18,881 bases of DNA from S15-B10 sp045569115 (lineage in GTDB: Bacteria; Fidelibacterota; Marinisomatia; Marinisomatales; S15-B10): contig JBJKZS010000117.1 of the NCBI GenBank assembly GCA_045569115.1, positions 1-18,881 on the forward strand, read 5' to 3'. The notes under the pieces were generated by a model. That model was given only the letters and a program-made list of their open reading frames with translations, was not told where the DNA came from and made no database searches. The position numbers were made by a program, and so were the translations under genes. Positions 13,703 through 18,881 of the stretch are shown here, piece by piece (position 1 is the stretch's first letter; each line of letters starts with the position of its first letter).

Positions 13703-16525
13703 TCAGTTTATTACTGCGATCTTAAGAATTTTGTTTTCAGATTTTGATCCAAAAGACGCTTTTATATTAGCAATATATAAACCACTTTCTAGATCCCGCA
13801 CATCCCAAATTAGTTCATTCACATCATTAGTTTTTACTTGAGGAATCCGCATTCTATCGATGAAAAAACCAGCTATATCATAAATATTAATAATTATGTT
13901 ATCCGCATTTCCAACAGTAACACGAAAAGTAGTAAAACCTTCTTCAACAGGATTAGGGTAATTATATGTTTTTGTTAATGTGATTAGTTCATCTTTAATG
14001 GGACGCTCTAAATCTTTAGATTTGTGGAAAAAACGACGATTCATCACGTCACCATGTTTGGTTGCCCAAACGACCTTAATCTCTTCATTATTTTCTTCAA
14101 AAAGCCATAAAGATGATGAAGTCAATAAAGCATTTTTTCCATTATAAATAGAAATCATCTTTATATCATCTCCTATTGTACTAGCAAGTTTAAATACTAT
14201 AGAGCCTTTCGAGTCTAGAATGTAGATATCTCCAGAAAGAGTCTTTGTAACAATTTCAGGATCCGCTGTACCAAATAGTTGCCCAACCAATAAATGCCCT
14301 TTGCCTTTAATATCAACAGGAAAACCACTTAGAATAGTCAAGTTCTCATTCATAGCATATAATGTGCCTTTTTCATCGGAAGCAAGTATTTCAATGCCAG
14401 CATCACCATCTAGTTCCGCAACAACAAGCGATTGGAAAGTTATACCATCAAAGCCAGAAAAAGTCGTGCCATCCAAAGTCAATACATTCAGACCTTCACC
14501 AGGAGTATGAAAAACTGAGCCAACAAGATCATTATTGGAAATATTTTTCCAATTAGCTAAAGTCAAATTTGTTCCTTCTTCTTCCCATAAAGAGTCAGCC
14601 GTAATCACTACTTTTTTATCAGCATAATCAAGTGCGATCTTAGATTCATTCGTATAGCCAATTACATAGGATGGTAGAGAATCAACATATTCAGATTGCC
14701 ATACCATTTGAAAACTTTCTTTATTGGGAAGGTAAGAAAAGAGATTAATCTTAATCTTATTATCTTCATCAAAAAGAAAAACAAGCTGAGGAGCAAGTTC
14801 AACATTTGTAATTCCCAGACGATAATCACCGCCAGTAGAAGGAAAGATTTCTATCGGAAAAAAAGATTCTGAAGAAGACCACCAAAGTCCATTAGAAAAA
14901 CCAATAATTTCATTACTCTGGTCATCATTAAAATCATATAATAATTCCATATTAATAGAAGATTTTGGAAACCCACTTGCCATAAATGAGTTCGAAACAT
15001 AAAAACTCATGGTTTTTCCAGCAGGTGTAAAATCATTGAACTCTAAAAATGTTTCCGCACCGCTGTTAGAATGTGTATTTGGATAAGTGTCAGGCCCAAA
15101 AGAAATTTGTCTATTTGCAAAAGAAGGGTTTGCAATCGAAAATTGTTCATTACCCTGAAACCACATGTCAGACCAAAGCCCAGAGGAAGGGTCTGTAAAC
15201 AAAAAAGATGATGGGTATCCAATATCTTGAGCACCGTCAGCTTCCTCAAGATCAATAGCTCTTTTACTGTTATTAATATTTAAACTTTCATTAATTATAC
15301 CATTTGAGATTCTATTTTCGTCAATATGCCATATAAGTATTCCTGACCCTGGAAGACCAAGATCATAATTTGATGAACCTATTACTACACCAGTATCATC
15401 ATCAATTAAAAGATTACTAGAGTCAAGCATTGCTTGAATGTATCCCAAATCATCAATACTCCATCTAATTGAGTCTATATCAACTCTAGGTCTTATCCAG
15501 TTATTTCTATTTTCAATTAGAAAGTATTCATCTGACGAAATAACTACTTTGGCTATCTCATCTTTAAATAAATCGCGCGAGTTCAAATTTACCATATCAC
15601 CAGTACTAACATCTTTAGCATTCTCCCAACCAGCCCAAATTCTTGTCCATGGATCTGGAGGAGCTGGAATTACTCCTCTTCCATTGTTTGACCCTTGATC
15701 CATTAAAGCAAAAATACCTACTCCGCTTTCACCTGTTTTTGTATTCCATAACGAAGGTAAGCCAATAGCCTTCCCCATTAATAAAGCAAAAGTTCCAGTA
15801 AGACCAAATTGATAATCACAGGGATTGCTAATACCTGAGAATATTTCCGATGAAACTGAATAAAGTAGATGGTTCTGAGTCTCTGGCAAAATAATGCCAG
15901 AGGTAACAATTGATAAATCAGAAAGCTCAATTCCTGGAGAATTTATTTGCTCCATTAAGAATTCAGAATCTATATACATGGAGGGAATGTCTGTTTGAGT
16001 TGGATCAATAAATGGTAAATCAAAGTCTTGGCCTATTCCGGCGTGAAAAATGACAATAATATCAAAATTATTGAATTTTGGTTGATCCAAGGAGTATGCT
16101 AATTCAATAGATTCTTTAAAAAACTGTGCTATACCTAAAGCTTGACCAAGAGAGTCATCATAAGGATAATAACTTGCAATAGTTCCACTAAGTTCATAGC
16201 TAGAATTAATTTCATAAGGTAGAATCAAAGAATTTTCCAAATCAACACCAAAGCTTCCTTTTGAAACTGAACGAAAATAATTATCAATTGCTTTTAAATG
16301 TGCTTCAAAATAAGATCTATTATGCGGAGGAGGATCAATTGTATAACCTAAACATTGATCTTCTTCAGAGACCATCAAAAAGGATCCATCACCAGTAGAA
16401 GAAAAATCTTCATCAACTAAAAAATTGACACGAATTCCAAGGATTGAAATCTCTTTTTTATCAAGAACTAACTGACCCTGAATTGGGAAAGTCAAAAGAT
16501 ATACTATTAAAAATCGTCGGATCAT
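13703..16525 (-). CDS. Secreted M6-peptidase-like protein with type IX secretion C-terminal domain; zinc motif lost
   Basis: 940 residues with a signal peptide (1-18, ending IQG|Q). The N-terminal half follows the M6 (immune inhibitor A-like) family: early GIRVNF strand, FDIIVIFHAG (154-163), then a segment ending GLPSLWNTKTGESGVGIFALMDQG (255-278), WTRIWAGW (293-300), GSGILIWHIDENR (393-405) and AIDLEEADG (423-431). The HExGH expected just before GLP is replaced by LLMGK (248-252), so no zinc site is visible and catalysis is unlikely. Residues about 515-850 contain FG-GAP/VCBS-like repeats (VVAELDGDAGIEILA). Residues 853-940 (YNYPNPVEEG...IYDIAG...LESGLYIANI) match type A sorting domains of the type IX system. 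PorV is encoded directly upstream. It probably acts at the cell surface as a binding or scaffold protein. Confidence 0.85.
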   Translation of the reverse strand: MIRRFLIVYLLTFPIQGQLVLDKKEISILGIRVNFLVDEDFSSTGDGSFLMVSEEDQCLGYTIDPPPHNRSYFEAHLKAIDNYFRSVSKGSFGVDLENSLILPYEINSSYELSGTIASYYPYDDSLGQALGIAQFFKESIELAYSLDQPKFNNFDIIVIFHAGIGQDFDLPFIDPTQTDIPSMYIDSEFLMEQINSPGIELSDLSIVTSGIILPETQNHLLYSVSSEIFSGISNPCDYQFGLTGTFALLMGKAIGLPSLWNTKTGESGVGIFALMDQGSNNGRGVIPAPPDPWTRIWAGWENAKDVSTGDMVNLNSRDLFKDEIAKVVISSDEYFLIENRNNWIRPRVDIDSIRWSIDDLGYIQAMLDSSNLLIDDDTGVVIGSSNYDLGLPGSGILIWHIDENRISNGIINESLNINNSKRAIDLEEADGAQDIGYPSSFLFTDPSSGLWSDMWFQGNEQFSIANPSFANRQISFGPDTYPNTHSNSGAETFLEFNDFTPAGKTMSFYVSNSFMASGFPKSSINMELLYDFNDDQSNEIIGFSNGLWWSSSESFFPIEIFPSTGGDYRLGITNVELAPQLVFLFDEDNKIKINLFSYLPNKESFQMVWQSEYVDSLPSYVIGYTNESKIALDYADKKVVITADSLWEEEGTNLTLANWKNISNNDLVGSVFHTPGEGLNVLTLDGTTFSGFDGITFQSLVVAELDGDAGIEILASDEKGTLYAMNENLTILSGFPVDIKGKGHLLVGQLFGTADPEIVTKTLSGDIYILDSKGSIVFKLASTIGDDIKMISIYNGKNALLTSSSLWLFEENNEEIKVVWATKHGDVMNRRFFHKSKDLERPIKDELITLTKTYNYPNPVEEGFTTFRVTVGNADNIIINIYDIAGFFIDRMRIPQVKTNDVNELIWDVRDLESGLYIANIKASFGSKSENKILKIAVIN

Positions 16526-16581
16526 TATTTTAGAAGGATGCCACTATAGGGCAGGGAAGTTCAGATTTGGTCCCTAAAACA

Positions 16582-17928
16582 TCAAAATTCAATATTGAGT
16601 GAAAACCGCATTGTATTTGTCAATGGGTGGCCTGGTTCTCCAAGAGTAAAGCCAGCATCAAAGCCATATCCCGCAAACCTTAATCCTACACCAAAGGTAG
16701 GATTCTGAATTTTGCCCATTTTATCATAATAATATCCCAACCGAAGAGCAAAATAACGAGAATACCAATACTCGGCACCTAGATTTAAAACTAGTTCATC
16801 TAATTCGTTTTGCAAAGAACGGTTCTTACCTGTACCAAGTTCAAGTTGTCCAGCATCATTATACTTTCCATAACTTGCATCTCCCCATTCTGACTCTGTT
16901 GGTACAAATTTACCAGACTCATTTTTTGCATAGCCTCCAATTTTCCCATCAGAAACTCCACTTTTACCTGGTCGGTCAATATCTCCGCCAAGAATCCAAT
17001 CATCAAACCAAGAAGAAAAAATACCAAGATATATAGGATCAGTATGAGCTTTTTCCAAATCACCTTCAGAATTGTAACTACCACTAGGACCTATATACTT
17101 ACCCTTTTTGTCATGCATCCCAACGAATCCATCCTTATCCCAATCCATATCAGGGTAAGAAGCGACGAGCATTTTGTCAAAATCCATAACAATATTCAAC
17201 TTATTGTGTTCTGAGTTAATAACTTTGAAGTTCAAACCTAAAGTAAAGTTAGTTGGCATAGGATCTGCTTGTGCTTCATCTATGAATGCAATTTTAGGAC
17301 CAATATTTGTAATGGTCATTCCAATATCTAATCTATTGGATAAGAACCCTTTTTGAAGATATCCAATATCAAAAGCAAAATCAGTTGTTACACCTTTCCC
17401 TTTTTCAGCACCAGCGCCTATTTCCGCAAGCTTTTGGTGTAACAGCTTAATATTTAAACCTATTGCAGCCGTACGCGAAATAAAGGCCCCATATGAGCCA
17501 GTAGCAGCAAACATGAAACTACTGAAAGTACCGAGGTTTTCACCCTGCTCATCAGTCCTTTGTTGCTCGCCTAGATTTAAAAAAATAATATGCCCACCAA
17601 GAGTTCCAAAAGTAGGCACATGATGACGAAAAGCAATAAATTCATAGTACATATCCGAAACTAGATTCGGAAGCCAATTCACATGCATTAAAGCTGCCTC
17701 TGAGCCTTCTAGGAAGGCTAATCCTGCCGGGTTCCAATAACTGGCATAAGCATCATTTGCAACAGCTACCTGTGCCTCACCCATACCTCCAGCTCGAGCC
17801 CCAGGAGAAATTAGTAAAAATAGAGCGCCAGCCTCACTTCCAGCAATAACTGGTGAAACAAAAAAAGAAAGGAAAACTATACTAGCATAGATAGTCTTAG
17901 ATTTAAATAATTTGATTAATGAGTACAA
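16582..17928 (-). CDS. porV: PorV/PorQ-family outer-membrane protein
   Basis: 448 residues. Signal peptide 1-29 (SFFVSPVIA|G). The mature start FLLISPGARAGGMGEAQVAVANDAYASYWNPAGLA (37-71) is the N-terminal hallmark of the PorV/UPF0164 group of FadL-like barrels, and the chain ends in aromatic FSLNIEF, a beta-barrel insertion signal. PorV is the type IX secretion shuttle that receives cargo C-terminal domains at the translocon, consistent with the cargo-type gene immediately downstream. A hydrophilic insert (about 258-400) contains a perfectly spaced EF-hand-like loop DWDKDGFVGMHD (262-273), which would bind Ca2+. The start is TTG 17928 with AAAGAGA about 6 bases before it; the nearby ATG is out of frame and closes at once. 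Whether it is true PorV or a paralogue (PorQ-like) cannot be settled here. Confidence 0.85.
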   Translation of the reverse strand: MYSLIKLFKSKTIYASIVFLSFFVSPVIAGSEAGALFLLISPGARAGGMGEAQVAVANDAYASYWNPAGLAFLEGSEAALMHVNWLPNLVSDMYYEFIAFRHHVPTFGTLGGHIIFLNLGEQQRTDEQGENLGTFSSFMFAATGSYGAFISRTAAIGLNIKLLHQKLAEIGAGAEKGKGVTTDFAFDIGYLQKGFLSNRLDIGMTITNIGPKIAFIDEAQADPMPTNFTLGLNFKVINSEHNKLNIVMDFDKMLVASYPDMDWDKDGFVGMHDKKGKYIGPSGSYNSEGDLEKAHTDPIYLGIFSSWFDDWILGGDIDRPGKSGVSDGKIGGYAKNESGKFVPTESEWGDASYGKYNDAGQLELGTGKNRSLQNELDELVLNLGAEYWYSRYFALRLGYYYDKMGKIQNPTFGVGLRFAGYGFDAGFTLGEPGHPLTNTMRFSLNIEF

Positions 17929-17993
17929 AACATCTCTTTTACTTAGTTTTCAGAAATCTGTTCCTATAATTCTTTTAATAAAGTTCATCGTTA

Positions 17994-18022
17994 AATATAC
18001 CTGATGTAAACACATTTCTCAA
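17994..18022 (-). promoter_or_regulatory. Sigma70-type promoter for the porV operon
   Basis: On the minus strand TTGAGA (18022-18017) and TATATT (17999-17994) are exactly 17 bases apart; each matches the consensus at 5 of 6 positions. Initiation would fall near 17987, leaving an untranslated leader of about 59 bases before the TTG start of porV. It sits in the 107-base gap after the TRAP permease stop, where a new operon would be expected to begin. No terminator hairpin is visible in the same gap. Confidence 0.55.
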
Positions 18023-18035
18023 AATTCTCTAACAA

Positions 18036-18881
18036 CTAAAATAAAATAAGTGAAAGTGCTGGAACATAGGTAATAATTAGAACCGCAAGTAATAAAATTA
18101 TAAAGAAAGGTAATGTCGCTTTATAGACTTGTGACATAGATTGATTAAATCGATATGCTGATAGAAAAAGATTCATTCCAACTGGTGGTGTAAGATATCC
18201 AAGCTCCAAATTTGCTATAAATATTACAGCCATATGAACAGGATCAATACCAAAGTGAGCCGCCATTGGTTTAATAAGTGGAACTACAACAATTATGGCA
18301 GAAAAGATATCCATTAAACACCCTACAATTAATAAAAGAATATTTAGAGCGAATAGAAAAACATATTTACTCTCTATGTTTTCTCTCACCCAATCTAAAG
18401 CATGAAGAGGTATCTGAGCATCCACTAAATAACTGGTGAAACCCATCGCAACACCGAGAATAATGAGAACACCTCCTACAAGTGCCGCACAATCAATTAT
18501 TACTTTCGGAATCTCATTTAACCCTAAATCCTTATAAACAAAAACCTCAACAATTAGAACATATATCACTGTAAAAGACGCAACCTCAACAAGTGTCGTA
18601 AATCCACCAAAAATACCAATGAGTATGAAAGCTGGTAAAAAAACCTCCCATTTTGCTTTCAGAAAAGCATCTATAGCTTGCTTTAGTTCAAAACTTCGAC
18701 GATCGACCTTAGAAATGAATCCCTGACGTACACCCCAGCCAGCAACCATAATTACAATTAATAATCCTGGAATAATACCCGCTAAAAATATTTTATTAAT
18801 TGGGACTCCTGCAGTTACTCCATAAATAATTGCTGGAAGACTTGGTGGAAAAAGAAGGCCAAGGGAACCTGACACAGTAAT
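18036..18881 (-). CDS. dctM: TRAP transporter large permease subunit (DctM type), N-terminus outside window
   Basis: Last 281 residues of a roughly 425-residue inner-membrane protein that imports organic acids or related solutes, driven by an ion gradient and fed by a periplasmic DctP-type binding protein. The frame is open at base 18881, so the gene continues beyond the window; the GTG at 18875 is an internal valine in ITVSGSLGLLFPPS, the conserved loop of DctM proteins, not a start. Further on, IPGLLIVIM, the WEVFLPAFILIGIFGGFTT stretch, GCLMDIFSAIIVVVPL and NLELGYLTPPVGMNLFL match conserved parts of the C-terminal half, with about seven hydrophobic spans. The partner dctP and dctQ genes would be upstream, out of view. 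The substrate cannot be told. Confidence 0.95.
   Translation of the reverse strand: MTVSGSLGLLFPPSLPAIIYGVTAGVPINKIFLAGIIPGLLIVIMVAGWGVRQGFISKVDRRSFELKQAIDAFLKAKWEVFLPAFILIGIFGGFTTLVEVASFTVIYVLIVEVFVYKDLGLNEIPKVIIDCAALVGGVLIILGVAMGFTSYLVDAQIPLHALDWVRENIESKYVFLFALNILLLIVGCLMDIFSAIIVVVPLIKPMAAHFGIDPVHMAVIFIANLELGYLTPPVGMNLFLSAYRFNQSMSQVYKATLPFFIILLLAVLIITYVPALSLILF

Noticed and set aside
18036..18875. Start of the TRAP permease at GTG 18875
   Set aside because: The GTG falls inside a conserved DctM loop (TVSGSLGLLFPPS) and the frame is open to the window edge, so the gene is truncated rather than short.
1..18881. Mobile elements, CRISPR arrays, tRNA or rRNA genes
   Set aside because: No transposase or integrase sequence, no regularly spaced repeats and no tRNA- or rRNA-like sequence were seen on either strand; the window looks like core chromosome.

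Overview
The window is an AT-rich stretch of bacterial chromosome in which all 18 recognisable genes lie on the minus strand, packed with overlaps or gaps of a few bases. The gene content points to a Gram-negative member of the Fibrobacterota-Chlorobiota-Bacteroidota (FCB) superphylum. An uncultured marine lineage such as Marinimicrobia (SAR406) is my best guess. The reasons are a PorV-type outer-membrane protein next to a cargo protein with a type IX secretion C-terminal domain (YNYPNP start), a BamD-like lipoprotein, a DUF5683-type membrane protein, a TRAP transporter, and streamlined low-GC operons. No sequence comparison was run, so the lineage is inference.

Layout in transcription order, from high to low coordinates. 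(1) 18881-18036: the 3' part of a TRAP transporter large permease, cut by the window edge. (2) 17928-9052: an envelope block starting behind a good sigma70-like promoter (17994-18022). It holds a PorV-family barrel, a large M6-peptidase-like secreted protein whose zinc motif is destroyed, a 980-residue fusion of zinc peptidase, PD40 propeller and outer-membrane barrel, a DUF5683-like protein and a BamD-like lipoprotein. (3) 9055-6035: nadD, a CaCA-family cation/Ca2+ exchanger, ftsE and ftsX, all overlapping. (4) 5967-3195: the heat-shock group hrcA-grpE-dnaJ. (5) 2991-1: after the only long gap (2992-3194), a membrane-anchored protein, a PilM/GspL-like degenerate actin-fold protein and a small single-span membrane protein, then rsmD and coaD (cut by the window edge).

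Two genes cannot be read through as given. dnaJ contains three single-base insertions, each in a homopolymer; together they restore the frame, and removing them gives a normal 377-residue DnaJ. The PilM-like gene has a one-base loss near 2085-2100 that hides its first ~45 residues in another frame. These look like consensus errors of a long-read or amplified assembly rather than true decay. A weaker case exists at the end of ftsX.

The most interesting biology is at the envelope: a secreted M6 pseudo-peptidase beside PorV, the peptidase-propeller-barrel fusion directly upstream of DUF5683 and BamD genes, and an unrecognised three-gene PilM/PilN-like membrane set next to rsmD-coaD.
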